The notes: a model not told the origin generated them from the letters alone. DNA of 48,973 nt from Victivallales bacterium (GCA_003245525.1 QKCY01000601.1:1-48973); one strand, 5' to 3'. Positions 26,724 through 35,270 are shown, counted from the stretch's first letter. A program made the numbers and translations.

Positions 26724-28238
26724 CTAGGCGTTCCGGCGGCGGGGGAGCACGGTGAGCACCATGCCCACGAGGAAGAGTCCCAGCCCCACGGCGGGAGCGG
26801 CCACTTTCCCCGTCTGGGAGACCGGGCTGCGGGCGGTCTCCAGTTCGCGGGTAGTCTGTGGGCTCCACCCGGTCAGCCGGGCGTCGTCGGCGCGGGGCAG
26901 GTCCGCCCCGCCTTCGGTGAAGGCGTAGAGTTTGCCGTCGTGCCCGGGATAGAGCAGGAGGGCCTCGCCACCATCGCGCTGGAGGAGCGAAGGGGAGGAC
27001 CACAGGGAGGCACCGCGGGTCTCGTAGGACCACAGCATATCGCCCGAGGAAAAGTCCATGAGCGCACAACCCGTCTCGCCGTCGAGCGCATAGAGCCGGT
27101 TGTCCAACGAACAGATGAAGACGGTGGGGCGTCCCTTGATATGGCCCAAGGCCGGCGAGGACACCACGTACTTGCCCGTCTGGAACTTCCAGACCTCGTC
27201 GCCCGCCTTGGCCTCGATGGCGTGGACGCAGCGGTCGGAGGAACCGATGGCCAGGAGCAGCAAGTCGCCCGCCTTGTAGAGCACCGGCGTGGAAAGGATC
27301 TCGTGACCCGCCTTGTAGTGCCAGAGCGAGGCACCCGTGGCGGCATTCAGACAGCGGACCATGCCCCAGGCGTTGGCGGCGACCACGACCGGCACGTTGG
27401 CGATCTCGGCCACCAGCGGGGCGGCATCGATCCGGTGATCGGTGAGATAGGTCCACACCTCCTTGCCGGTACGGGCGTCGCAACAGTACAGCCTGCCGTC
27501 CTCGGAGCCGAAGTAGAGCCGAGGCTCGCCGCAGTCCTGGGAGTTCTTCTTGATCCGGTAGAAGGTGGGCGTGGTGAGGTGTCCGCTGGAGATGCGTTCC
27601 TTCCAGATCAGATTCCCGGTCGCCGCCTCGATGGCATAGAGGTCGCCGTTCTGGGTGGTGCGCAGGGGCCGCCGGTCGCCATTCCACATGGTGGAGAACA
27701 GAACGTCCCGACCGTCGAGATCCACCACCAGCGGCGATCCGGCCACGCTCTCGCCCACGGTGTAGGTCCAGTTGTAGGTTTCGTAGTTCCAGAGCTTCTT
27801 GCCAGTACGGGCGTCGAGGCCGTAGAAGCAGCGGTCACTCGAAGCGACGAACAGCATGGGCTGGCCCTTGATCCAGGCAAAAGCAGGAGACGCCTTCACC
27901 AGGCAGCCGGTGGTGAACCGCCAGATCTCCCGCCCGTTTTCGGGATCGAGGCAGTAGATGTTGTGGTCGTAGGAGCCGACGAAGATGCGCAGCTTCCCAT
28001 CCACCACCGCGCCGATGGCGTTGCTGGTCCAGACGCTGGCCCCCTGGCAGTACTTCCAGGTGTGACTGCCGAGGTCGAAGGTCCACAGGTGGCGATAGGG
28101 CGGGGTCTTGAGCTGAAGCCCGGACTGGCCGCTCCGGCTGGGATCGCCCCGGAACATGGGCCATTCGGGACGCGGCTTGTCCTCCTGGGCCGGAACCCAG
28201 GCCGCAACGAGCAGGAGAATCAGAGCCAGGTGCCTCAT
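26724..28238 (-). CDS. Exported PQQ-type beta-propeller protein with C-terminal membrane anchor
   Basis: A 504-residue protein with a signal peptide (RHLALILLLVAAWVPAQ), an eight-blade PQQ-like propeller and a C-terminal helix (VAAPAVGLGLFLVGMVLTVLP) followed by RRR. Blades repeat as (L/I)YxLDxxTGxxxWxxxTG: IYCLDPENGREIWRFTTG, FYGLDARTGKKLWNYET, LYCCDARTGKEVWTYLTD, VHAIEAKAGDEVWKFQTG, LYALDGETG. WPMFRGDPSRSG at the mature N-terminus is typical of this family. Quinone binding or simply a scaffold are both possible; no dehydrogenase Asp/Cys-Cys site was recognised. GAGGAGG precedes the ATG, which overlaps the polyferredoxin stop by ATGA. Extracellular or periplasmic location. Confidence 0.85.
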   Translation of the reverse strand: MRHLALILLLVAAWVPAQEDKPRPEWPMFRGDPSRSGQSGLQLKTPPYRHLWTFDLGSHTWKYCQGASVWTSNAIGAVVDGKLRIFVGSYDHNIYCLDPENGREIWRFTTGCLVKASPAFAWIKGQPMLFVASSDRCFYGLDARTGKKLWNYETYNWTYTVGESVAGSPLVVDLDGRDVLFSTMWNGDRRPLRTTQNGDLYAIEAATGNLIWKERISSGHLTTPTFYRIKKNSQDCGEPRLYFGSEDGRLYCCDARTGKEVWTYLTDHRIDAAPLVAEIANVPVVVAANAWGMVRCLNAATGASLWHYKAGHEILSTPVLYKAGDLLLLAIGSSDRCVHAIEAKAGDEVWKFQTGKYVVSSPALGHIKGRPTVFICSLDNRLYALDGETGCALMDFSSGDMLWSYETRGASLWSSPSLLQRDGGEALLLYPGHDGKLYAFTEGGADLPRADDARLTGWSPQTTRELETARSPVSQTGKVAAPAVGLGLFLVGMVLTVLPRRRNA

Positions 28239-29236
28239 GCTTCGTCCTCCTCGCTCTTTCGTTCCTCCCGCACGAAGCGGTAGTCGCAGACCCGGTTGCA
28301 CTGGCCGCAGTAGATGCAGCTCGATCCATCCACCTCGCCCCGGTCCAGCGCCCCCATTGGGCAGGTGGTGTCGCAGGTGCCGCAGTTCGTGCAGGGCGTC
28401 GTCTTGCGCACCCGGATGGGGCTGAACTTGGTCAGCCAACCCAGCGCGCCGCCCATGGGACAGAGATAGCGGCACCAGGCCATGGGCACGATCAGCGCCC
28501 CGGCCAGCACCGCCGCCAGGGAGACGGCGCTGGAATAGTCGATCTCGTCCCCGAAGAACGTACACCAGGGGCTGGTCACGAAGACCCCAATCACCGAGAG
28601 CCCCAGCCAAAGGACGACGGAGACGTACTTCACCCCCTTGAACCGCCGGTCGTGCAGCTCGAAGGGCAGCACCGCCGCCAGGAAAAGCAGCAGGGACGCG
28701 CCCCACATGGCCGCGATGTTCTCCGAGAAGAACTGCGTGCCGGGCCGCACCAGCCAGGCAAACCAGGTCACGACCACCAGCACGCCCGCCAGCATCAAAT
28801 AGCCCGCGATCAGCCGGCGCCCCTTGGGCAATCGCTGGCGCAGGCGGGCCGGTATACTCAAAAGTTCACTGAAGAGTCCCAAGGGACAGAGCCAACCGCA
28901 GAATAATCGGCCGAAGGCCAGGGTCAGCGAAACGAGCAGGACGAACATGCAGAGATGGCCAAAGGCCACGATATCGTTCCGCCCCACCTTGTTCAGCGCG
29001 AAGATCCAGCCCCGCAACATGCAGAGGCAGCGGTGCAGGAAGAGGATGAAGACGAAGGCTGCGGTGATCTGGCAGGCCCGCCGCCAGAGCTGCACGTGCT
29101 TGCCGCGATGCAGCAGCACGTGGGCGGCAATCAGAATGCCGAAGAAGATCACGAACGGCGCGGCGTCGATCCAGAATCCCTGGATCGGCAACAGGGCCTG
29201 TTTGGTGATCTTGAAGAGAGGAACGTCGATTCTCAT
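28235..29236 (-). CDS. NapH/CcoG-like membrane polyferredoxin
   Basis: A 333-residue integral membrane iron-sulfur protein. Helices lie about 26-45, 55-75, 92-112, 143-163, 177-195, 205-225 and 235-255. Two CxxxCP motifs follow membrane segments (CGWLCP 113-118; CRYLCP 255-260). Two ferredoxin-type clusters follow: CTNCGTCDTTCP (282-293) and CIYCGQCNRVC (307-317), with CP in the first only. This architecture occurs in NapH, CcoG/RdxA and NosR-type electron conduits. It probably passes electrons across or along the membrane. Both ends overlap neighbours by ATGA, so it is in a tightly coupled set with an ABC transporter (upstream) and the propeller protein (downstream). The partner is not known. 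Confidence 0.88.
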   Translation of the reverse strand: MRIDVPLFKITKQALLPIQGFWIDAAPFVIFFGILIAAHVLLHRGKHVQLWRRACQITAAFVFILFLHRCLCMLRGWIFALNKVGRNDIVAFGHLCMFVLLVSLTLAFGRLFCGWLCPLGLFSELLSIPARLRQRLPKGRRLIAGYLMLAGVLVVVTWFAWLVRPGTQFFSENIAAMWGASLLLFLAAVLPFELHDRRFKGVKYVSVVLWLGLSVIGVFVTSPWCTFFGDEIDYSSAVSLAAVLAGALIVPMAWCRYLCPMGGALGWLTKFSPIRVRKTTPCTNCGTCDTTCPMGALDRGEVDGSSCIYCGQCNRVCDYRFVREERKSEEDEA

Positions 29237-30297
29237 GCAGACGGGTCCTTGTCGAGAGCCATCAGATGGAGGCGGTCGGCGGGCAAGGACAGCCGGACCG
29301 TCTCGCCCAGGGTGAGACGCAGTCCCGCGACCACGCTCTCCGGCAGATTCACCTCGAAACGCCCCGCCGCCGTGTCCACGTCGAGCAAGGTATTGAAGCC
29401 CAGATCGCGCAGACCGGCCAGACGACCCGTCAGCGTGTTCGGCGCATCCTCGGTGCTCCGGGTCAGCAGGATATCGTCGGGGCGTACGCAGAAGGCCACG
29501 GGACCGCCCAACCCCTGCGGATTGGCGGCGGCCAGAACGACGCCTTCGGCCAGAGTCACCTGATCGCCGGCGACCGTAGCCTGTTTCACGTTCGAGACGC
29601 CGAGGAAGTCGGCGACAAAGGCATTGGCGGGATGGCGGAAGACCTCGCCCACGGAGCCGACCTGTTCCAGGCGGCCTTCGCGCATGACGCCCACCCGGTC
29701 AGCCAGGGCCGTCGCCTCGGAATAGTGGTGGGTCACGTGGATCACGGGCACGCCGAGCTCCTCGGTAATGCGAGGCAGGACCGCGATCACCTTCTCCCGC
29801 GCCCGCTGATCCAGCGAGGACAGGGGTTCGTCCAGCAGGAGCACCTCGGGACGAATCGCCAGAGCACGGGCCAATGCCACCTTCTGGGCCTCGCCACCGC
29901 TCAGGGAGGACGGCGTCCGCCGCCCGGCCAAGTCCTCGATGCCGAAGAGCGCGATCATCTCGTCGATCCGCTGTTCCCGTTCCGCCTTGGCGAGCTTGGT
30001 GTAGCGCAGGCCAAAGCCGATGTTGGTGCGGACCGAGAGATGGGGGAAAAGCGCGTATTGCTGGTAGACCAGCCCCACCCGCCGCCGTTCGGGCGGCAGT
30101 TGGGTCACGTCGCGTTCCCGGATGGAGATGCGCCCCCGCTTCACCGCATAGAGACCGGCGATGGTTTCGAGCAGGAGGGTCTTCCCCGAGCCGCAGGGGC
30201 CGAGGATCACGAAATACTCGCTGCCGTTGACTTCGAGCGAGACGTCCTTGAGCGAAAAGCCGCCCCAGGCACGGGAGAGTCGGTCCACGCGGATCAT
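29233..30297 (-). CDS. ABC transporter ATPase (molybdate/sulfate/Fe type)
   Basis: A 354-residue ATPase that energises the adjacent permease. Walker A is GPCGSGKT (33-40), the Q-loop YQQYALFPHLSV, signature SLSGGEAQKVALARAL (about 131-146) and Walker B EVLLLDEPLSSLDQ (151-164). It has the H-loop HVTHHYSEA. The C-terminal 100 residues form a TOBE/MOP-like regulatory domain (FCVRPDDILLTRST; FEVNLPE), as in ModC/CysA/FbpC. Transport class is the oxyanion or iron-type, not sugar-specific. ATG at 30297 overlaps the permease stop by ATGA. An upstream in-frame start at 30372 lies inside the permease gene. Confidence 0.9.
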   Translation of the reverse strand: MIRVDRLSRAWGGFSLKDVSLEVNGSEYFVILGPCGSGKTLLLETIAGLYAVKRGRISIRERDVTQLPPERRRVGLVYQQYALFPHLSVRTNIGFGLRYTKLAKAEREQRIDEMIALFGIEDLAGRRTPSSLSGGEAQKVALARALAIRPEVLLLDEPLSSLDQRAREKVIAVLPRITEELGVPVIHVTHHYSEATALADRVGVMREGRLEQVGSVGEVFRHPANAFVADFLGVSNVKQATVAGDQVTLAEGVVLAAANPQGLGGPVAFCVRPDDILLTRSTEDAPNTLTGRLAGLRDLGFNTLLDVDTAAGRFEVNLPESVVAGLRLTLGETVRLSLPADRLHLMALDKDPSA

Positions 30298-31517
30298 CGG
30301 CCGATCCTCCTCTCCCCGAAGATGGGGCCAAGCGTCGCGGTCTGCAGCCAACGGAGTAGCAGGAAACCCCACAGACAGACGATCACCAGCAACACCGCCG
30401 CCGGACGCGCCTCCTGCAAGCCGTACTGCACGAACATGTCATAGGTGTAGACCGAGACCGTGAAGGGATGGTAGGCGATCACCATCAGGCTGCCCACCTC
30501 CGAAATGGCCCGCGCCCAACAGAGGATGCAACCCGTGAAGATGCCCCCCGACGCCAGCGGCAAACTCACCCGGAAGAAGGTGCTGAGAGGTCCCGCACCG
30601 AGCGTCCGGCTGACGTTCTCCAGGGCAGGCCCCATGTCCCGGAACGCATTGGCCGCGCTGCGGATCAGGAAAGGCGAACTGACGAAGACCTGGCAGAGCA
30701 CGATCCCCAGCATGCTGCCGGAGACCTCGATCCCGAGGCGCTGATCGAGCCACGCACCCACCGGGGTTTTCGGCCCCAGTAGCACCATGATGGCGATACC
30801 CGCCACCGACTGGGGAATCACGATGGGCAAATCGATCAGGCTCTCGATGAATCCCTTGCCCTTGAAGTCCAGCCGCACCACCGCATAGGCCAGCGGCACC
30901 CCGAACACCAGCACCACCACCGTCGAGATGGTGGCCGACAGCAGACTCGTACGCAACGCTCCCCGGAAAGCCGAATCACCCATGCTGTTCAGCAGGGTCT
31001 GCGGGGTCACTTGGAAGCAGAGATAGAGCAACGGCAGCATGATCGCGAAGATCAGCAGGAAACCGAAGCCCAGACAGAACAGGTGGAACCGCTTCGTCCG
31101 CTGGGGCCAGATCGGCGCGATAATGGTGAACAGCAGACAAGCCAGGAGGGTCGTCTGAATCCAGTAGGGCGTGACGAAGACGATGGAAACAACGAGAATC
31201 AGCAGATAGCCCAGCAGCAACGGCGTCCGGAACATCGCCGCATAGAGCATCCCGAAGGTGGCGAAGAGCAACGGCGAACGGGCCACGGGCACGAAGAGCA
31301 GGAAGATCACGAAGAACCCGGTCAGGTACAGGTTCTGCCGCCGCTGGCCGAACTCCTCCCGGATGCGGAACGCCTGCCACACCGCGAAGGAGTCCGTACA
31401 CGCGAGCACCGCGCCCGTGCCCAGATCCAAGAGTCCCAGAAGAATGGCCGCCACATGGGCGAGCAGAACCCCGCCCGAGACGAGGTTGCCCCGGTTCAGC
31501 AATCGTTGTTCAGCCAA
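30294..31517 (-). CDS. ABC transporter permease with extra N-terminal membrane domain
   Basis: The C-terminal ~240 residues match ModB/CysT/WtpB-type permeases: TSLLSATISTVVVLVFGVPLAYAVVR, LPIVIPQSVAGIAIM, VSSPFLIRSAANAFRDMGPALENVSRTLGAGPLSTFFRVSLP (EAA-like loop), ISEVGSLMVIA. The first ~165 residues add about five hydrophobic helices not seen in standard 230-270-residue permeases of this class. Start: I prefer TTG at 31517, with AGGAG 7 bases upstream (407 residues). An ATG at 31568 has no Shine-Dalgarno. First gene of the four-gene minus-strand set; divergent from the lipoprotein/permease operon. Confidence 0.85.
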   Translation of the reverse strand: MAEQRLLNRGNLVSGGVLLAHVAAILLGLLDLGTGAVLACTDSFAVWQAFRIREEFGQRRQNLYLTGFFVIFLLFVPVARSPLLFATFGMLYAAMFRTPLLLGYLLILVVSIVFVTPYWIQTTLLACLLFTIIAPIWPQRTKRFHLFCLGFGFLLIFAIMLPLLYLCFQVTPQTLLNSMGDSAFRGALRTSLLSATISTVVVLVFGVPLAYAVVRLDFKGKGFIESLIDLPIVIPQSVAGIAIMVLLGPKTPVGAWLDQRLGIEVSGSMLGIVLCQVFVSSPFLIRSAANAFRDMGPALENVSRTLGAGPLSTFFRVSLPLASGGIFTGCILCWARAISEVGSLMVIAYHPFTVSVYTYDMFVQYGLQEARPAAVLLVIVCLWGFLLLRWLQTATLGPIFGERRIGR

Positions 31518-31753
31518 AGGTATGCTCCTGGGCGGATGCGGTTGTATCGACCGTACCGTATTGAGCATACTTTGCCACCGATTCGCCGACGACGAAAAAA
31601 GTGTGAAGATTCTTTGAAATGCCTCCTTCGCCAATCGCAATTTCCTGGCGGTTCCCCCGCCTCTCCACCATGGTAGAACCGTGCCAGTATGAAATCATCC
31701 CGGGCCAATCAGCCGGCAGCTTGCGGGCGGAGCCGGGTCACACGAGGTCCCCC

Positions 31754-32275
31754 ATGCCCTTCTGCTTGCTGCGGTCAATCCTGTATCTGGCTCTTGGGGT
31801 CTGCCTGGTTTCCTGCGGTCCCTCCGCCGACCAGGGAACGGCCTGCGAGAAGACGCCCCGCCTGGCCAGCCTGGTTGGCCAGCAGCTGGGCTCTCCGGAA
31901 GCCCCGGTACAGGTGGTGACCTTCCTGCCCGTGAACAACGGCTGCCAGGACGTGATCGGCGAGTATCTGGCCCAAGTGGCCGAGCGTTTCCCCGCCGTCT
32001 TCCAGGTGCGCATCCTGGCCATGAAGAGCCCGGACGCCAAGGAATTGATGGACGCCCACGAGATCCACTGCGCGGCGGTCATGGTCAACGGCAAGACCAC
32101 CTTTGATCTTGGCGGCGAAGAGGGCAAGTTCATCCTGGAAGGCCCCATGGACCCCCGGGATGTGGTCCGCGCCCTGAATGCCGCCGCCCGCGCCGCCGTG
32201 GGCGACCAGGCTCCCCAACTCCCTGCGCCCCCCGAACAGCCGGGTATCGAGAACATGCCCAAGAGGACATTCTGA
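31754..32275 (+). CDS. Thioredoxin-fold lipoprotein 1
   Basis: A 173-residue lipoprotein (LVSC, Cys21). The body resembles a thioredoxin-like fold: EAPVQVVTFLPVNNGCQDVIGEYLAQVAERFP (Cys64 at the active-site position but no CxxC), AMKSPDAKELMDAHEIHCAAVMVNGKTTF. Cys106 sits where SP (cis-Pro) occurs in the small CxxC protein at 35004, so the cis-proline is replaced by CA. A Pro-rich tail ends in PKRTF. ATG at 31754 has GAGG 6 bases upstream. Clearly related to the lipoprotein at 34525. Probably a periplasmic redox or metal-handling partner of the adjacent permease; the function is inferred. Confidence 0.75.
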   Translation: MPFCLLRSILYLALGVCLVSCGPSADQGTACEKTPRLASLVGQQLGSPEAPVQVVTFLPVNNGCQDVIGEYLAQVAERFPAVFQVRILAMKSPDAKELMDAHEIHCAAVMVNGKTTFDLGGEEGKFILEGPMDPRDVVRALNAAARAAVGDQAPQLPAPPEQPGIENMPKRTF

Positions 32276-33696
32276 TGCGCCGCTTTGCCCTGCTGCTCTG
32301 GCTGTGCCTGCTGGCCGGGACGCTCCCGGCTGCCGGTCCCTCTTTGCGCCTGTACGGCCACGTGCAGCAGGCTGTCACCAAGTCCGCCATTGCCAAGGGC
32401 GAAATCGAACTCCGCCTGCCGGGACACGAGGACACCTTCGCCTCCCGCACCGTCCCCCTGCGCGAGGATGGCACCTACGAACTGCTGCTGCCTTTCGCCG
32501 ATCTGCCCGAGAAACCCGGCGACCTGACCCTGAGCGCCCTGGCCGAGGGTTTCGAGACCAAGGAGGTGCCGCTAGTCTTCCCGGAAGGCGTGGGGATGCC
32601 CGAAGAGCTGAAGGTCAACTTCGTCCTGGCCGCCTCCACCCTGGACGGGGTGCTGGACATCTTTTCCTGCTGCGTGCTGAGCTGGTCGGTGCTGACCGTC
32701 ATGCTGCCCGCCTTCCTGCTGGGCGCGGCCATCACCGCCTTCGTGCCCAGCCACGCCCTGCTGCGCTGGCTGGGGCCCGCCGCCCCCAAACCCCTGGCCT
32801 ACGGGGCAGCCATCAGCAGCGGCATGGTCCTCAGCCTCTGTTCCTGCAATGTGGTACCGCTATTCGTGAGCATCTGGGCCGGCGGCGCGGGCATCGGCCC
32901 CGCCTTCGCCTTCCTCTATGCCGGACCGGCCATCAACCTGGTGGCCATCGCCTTCACCTGCCGGGTGATCGGGACGGGCATCGGATTCTTCCGGGTGATT
33001 GCCGTCGCCGTGATCTCCCTGATCGTGGGTCTGCTCATGGCCCGGATCTTCGGCGAACGCCAGGACCACAAGCCGCCCACCACCGATCTGGGCAGCATCT
33101 CGATGGGACCCTCCGGGCGGGTCACCACCGCGATTCTCGGCCTGCTCCTCTACCTGCTGGTTGCCAATTCCTTCCACTTTGGCCTGACCACGAATCTCCT
33201 GCTTGCCGCCCCCGGCGTAATAGCACTGATCGTGGTATGCTTCATCGGCCTGCGCCGTGACCACGTGGAACTCTGGGCACGGGAGACCTGGCGGCTGCTG
33301 ATGAAGGTGATTCCCATTCTCATCCCCGCCGTGCTCATCATCGGCTTCGCCGCCCAGCACGTGCCGCTGACCGCCACCCGTTGGCTGAGCGGCTCGAACG
33401 GGATCATGCGCAACTTCGTGGCGGCCCTTTTCGGTTCCCTCATGTACTTCCCGATCCTCACCGAAGTCCCCTTCGTCAAGACCATGCTCAAGGTCATGGG
33501 CATGGGCATCGGCCCCGGCATGGCCCTCCTCCTGACCGCCCCCGGCCTCAGTTTGCCGGGCATGATTATCGTCAGCCGGGAAATCGGCTGGAAACGTCTG
33601 TCCGTCTATGTGGTCTGTATCGTCCTGTTGGCCACGCTTACCGGTTGGTTCTTCGGTTCGGAATGGGGTGCCTACATATGCAACTGCCAGCTCTGA
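32275..33696 (+). CDS. PF03773-type permease (ArsP/YraQ/SO_0444-like) with exported N-terminal beta domain
   Basis: A 473-residue protein. It starts with a signal peptide (LLLWLCLLAGTLPAAG) and an Ig/transthyretin-like domain (about 20-120: LRLYGHVQQAVTKSAIAKGEIELRL, DGTYELLLPF, LSALAEGFETKEVPLVFP). Ten or so helices with family motifs follow: SLCSCNVVPLFVSIW, AFLYAGPAINLVA, GSLMYFPILTEVPFVKTML, LTAPGLSLPGMI. It ends in CNCQL. Known members export arsenicals or Cu/Zn; the substrate here is unknown. The ATG overlaps the upstream stop by one base (TGATG). The fused beta domain is unusual. Confidence 0.82.
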   Translation: MRRFALLLWLCLLAGTLPAAGPSLRLYGHVQQAVTKSAIAKGEIELRLPGHEDTFASRTVPLREDGTYELLLPFADLPEKPGDLTLSALAEGFETKEVPLVFPEGVGMPEELKVNFVLAASTLDGVLDIFSCCVLSWSVLTVMLPAFLLGAAITAFVPSHALLRWLGPAAPKPLAYGAAISSGMVLSLCSCNVVPLFVSIWAGGAGIGPAFAFLYAGPAINLVAIAFTCRVIGTGIGFFRVIAVAVISLIVGLLMARIFGERQDHKPPTTDLGSISMGPSGRVTTAILGLLLYLLVANSFHFGLTTNLLLAAPGVIALIVVCFIGLRRDHVELWARETWRLLMKVIPILIPAVLIIGFAAQHVPLTATRWLSGSNGIMRNFVAALFGSLMYFPILTEVPFVKTMLKVMGMGIGPGMALLLTAPGLSLPGMIIVSREIGWKRLSVYVVCIVLLATLTGWFFGSEWGAYICNCQL

Positions 33697-34496
33697 TCTC
33701 CCGTGTCTCCCTCGCGGCCGCCGCTCTCTTCCTGGCCGGCTGCGGCAAACAGGCGGAGACCGCCGCCCCCAGCTCGCTGCTGGTCCTGGTCCCCTGCGGC
33801 ATGGAACGGCCCTTCGACGAGTTGGCCACGGTCTTCGAGCAGAAGCACCCCGGCCTCGATGTGCGGATCGAACTCGAAGTGGCCCATGCCATGGCCAAAC
33901 GGGTGATCGACGGGGCCCGCCCCGACGTGGTAGTTTCCCCTGGCGGGGTCGAGCTTGAACCGCTGATTGACGGCAACTTCGTCGCCCAGGATGCGCCGGT
34001 CCGGTTCGGGGTCTACGACCTGATGCTCTTCACCCCCCGCGCCAACGAGGGCAAGGTCACCGACATGGAGAGCCTGCTGCAGGATTCGGTGAAGGTCATC
34101 GCCGTGGCCGATCCCGAGAAGACCTCCATCGGCCGGTTCACCAAGGAAGCCCTGGTGAAGAAGGGACTCTGGGACAAGCTCCAGAGCAAGATCGTCATCA
34201 CCGGCAGCGCCAGCGACACCTACGCCCATGTCTCCCGCGGCAAGGCCGATGCCAGCTTTGCCTACCGCTCCTGCCCGCTCAAGACCGCGCCCGACAAGCT
34301 GGAGTACTCCCGGGTACGGGTACTGGAGGAAGTCCCCCAGGATCTGTATGGTCCGGCCTATGCCACAGCTGCCGTCCTGACCCAGTCGCCGAACCCCGCC
34401 CTGGCGAAGGAATTCGTCGGCCTGCTCGTTTCCGACGAAGGACAGGGCATATTCCGCAAGTACGATCTGCCTTCCCTGGGGAAGGATGCGAAGTGA
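33678..34496 (+). CDS. ModA-like substrate-binding lipoprotein
   Basis: A 272-residue lipoprotein (LAGC, Cys22) of the molybdate-type binding-protein family (SBP_bac_11-like). Visible family blocks are PFDELATVFEQKHPGLDVRIEL, AKRVIDGARPDVVVSPGGVELEPLID, FGVYDLMLFTPRAN, VIAVADPEKTSIGRFTKEALVKKG, YAHVSRGKADASFAYRS and NPALAKEFVGLLVSDEGQGIFRKYDLPS. Its partner is probably the divergent ABC transporter of this locus. Cys40 in VPCGM and a Cys in YRSCPL lie in or near the predicted pocket. The ATG at 33678 lies within the last 19 bases of the permease gene. The ligand (molybdate, tungstate or another oxyanion or metal) cannot be read. Confidence 0.83.
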   Translation: MQLPALISRVSLAAAALFLAGCGKQAETAAPSSLLVLVPCGMERPFDELATVFEQKHPGLDVRIELEVAHAMAKRVIDGARPDVVVSPGGVELEPLIDGNFVAQDAPVRFGVYDLMLFTPRANEGKVTDMESLLQDSVKVIAVADPEKTSIGRFTKEALVKKGLWDKLQSKIVITGSASDTYAHVSRGKADASFAYRSCPLKTAPDKLEYSRVRVLEEVPQDLYGPAYATAAVLTQSPNPALAKEFVGLLVSDEGQGIFRKYDLPSLGKDAK

Positions 34497-34524
34497 CCCA
34501 CGTCAGCAACAGGAGACTTTCGCC

Positions 34525-35007
34525 ATGAACATCCGTACCACTAGCGCCTGGATTCTCGCCCTCGGCCTCGGCCTCGCCGTGACAGGCTGTGGCAAGAAGG
34601 AACAGACGGCCGATGTGGCCCCGCCCCAGGCCGAGACGGCCACCGATCCCGTCCAGTACTGCGACTTCGTCGGCGGTCCCGAGAATGCCCCCGTGCAAGT
34701 GGTTGGCTACTATCCCGGCGAGCACCCCGAGACCCTCGCGGTCCTCAAGGAACTGCTCACCAGCTATCCCGACAAGGTGCATGTGCAGATCGTCGACTGG
34801 CGCCGCGAGGAAGGCCGCAAGTTGCGCGACGCGGCGGGCCTGAGCTGCGCGGGCGTCACCATCAACGGCAACAACGTGCTGAAAATCGACCACGACGGCA
34901 AGGTTGACTCGGTGGCCTTCACCCGCGGCCTGACCAAGGGCGACTGGACCGTCGAGGATCTGAAGGCCGCCGTCGACCAGGAGCTGGCCAAGGCCGCCGC
35001 CCGATGA
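34525..35007 (+). CDS. Thioredoxin-fold lipoprotein 2
   Basis: A 160-residue lipoprotein (TGC, Cys22), paralogous to the one at 31754: ENAPVQVVGYYPGEHPETLAVLKEL, YPDKVHVQIVDWRREEGRKLRDAAGLSCAGVTINGNNVLKI. Cys108 is conserved with Cys106 of its paralogue, but the Cys at the usual active-site position is absent. AGGAG lies 9 bases before the ATG. Its stop overlaps the next gene's ATG (ATGA, 35004-35007), which encodes a small CxxC thioredoxin, so the pair may exchange electrons or metal. Confidence 0.72.
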   Translation: MNIRTTSAWILALGLGLAVTGCGKKEQTADVAPPQAETATDPVQYCDFVGGPENAPVQVVGYYPGEHPETLAVLKELLTSYPDKVHVQIVDWRREEGRKLRDAAGLSCAGVTINGNNVLKIDHDGKVDSVAFTRGLTKGDWTVEDLKAAVDQELAKAAAR

Positions 35008-35270
35008 GTGCGCCGGTCGAGCTGGTCCTGGTACACCGCGACCCGCCGTGCAAAAAATGCCTGACCACCAAGGCGATTCTGACCGAGGCCGCCGCCGAGA
35101 GCGGGGTCGAGACTAGCTTCCGCGAGGTCTTCATGGGCACCCCCGAAGCCGCCCCTTACGGGGTCGTCGTCAGTCCCATGGTCCTGATCAACGGCAAGGC
35201 CGCCTCGGCGGGCTTCACCCCCCTCAAGTCGGCACTAGTCAACGCGATCCGCAAGGAAGCCGGGGTCTAG
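35004..35270 (+). CDS. Small CxxC thioredoxin/glutaredoxin-like protein
   Basis: An 88-residue cytoplasmic protein with CKKC (Cys16, Cys19) after the first strand and VVSPMVLINGK with the cis-proline, the two hallmarks of a thioredoxin fold. There is no signal peptide. Length resembles TM0996/MTH895-type redoxins, which occur near PF03773 permeases. It is coupled to the preceding lipoprotein by an ATGA overlap and ends the operon. A redox partner role is likely; the target is unknown. Confidence 0.83.
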   Translation: MSAPVELVLVHRDPPCKKCLTTKAILTEAAAESGVETSFREVFMGTPEAAPYGVVVSPMVLINGKAASAGFTPLKSALVNAIRKEAGV

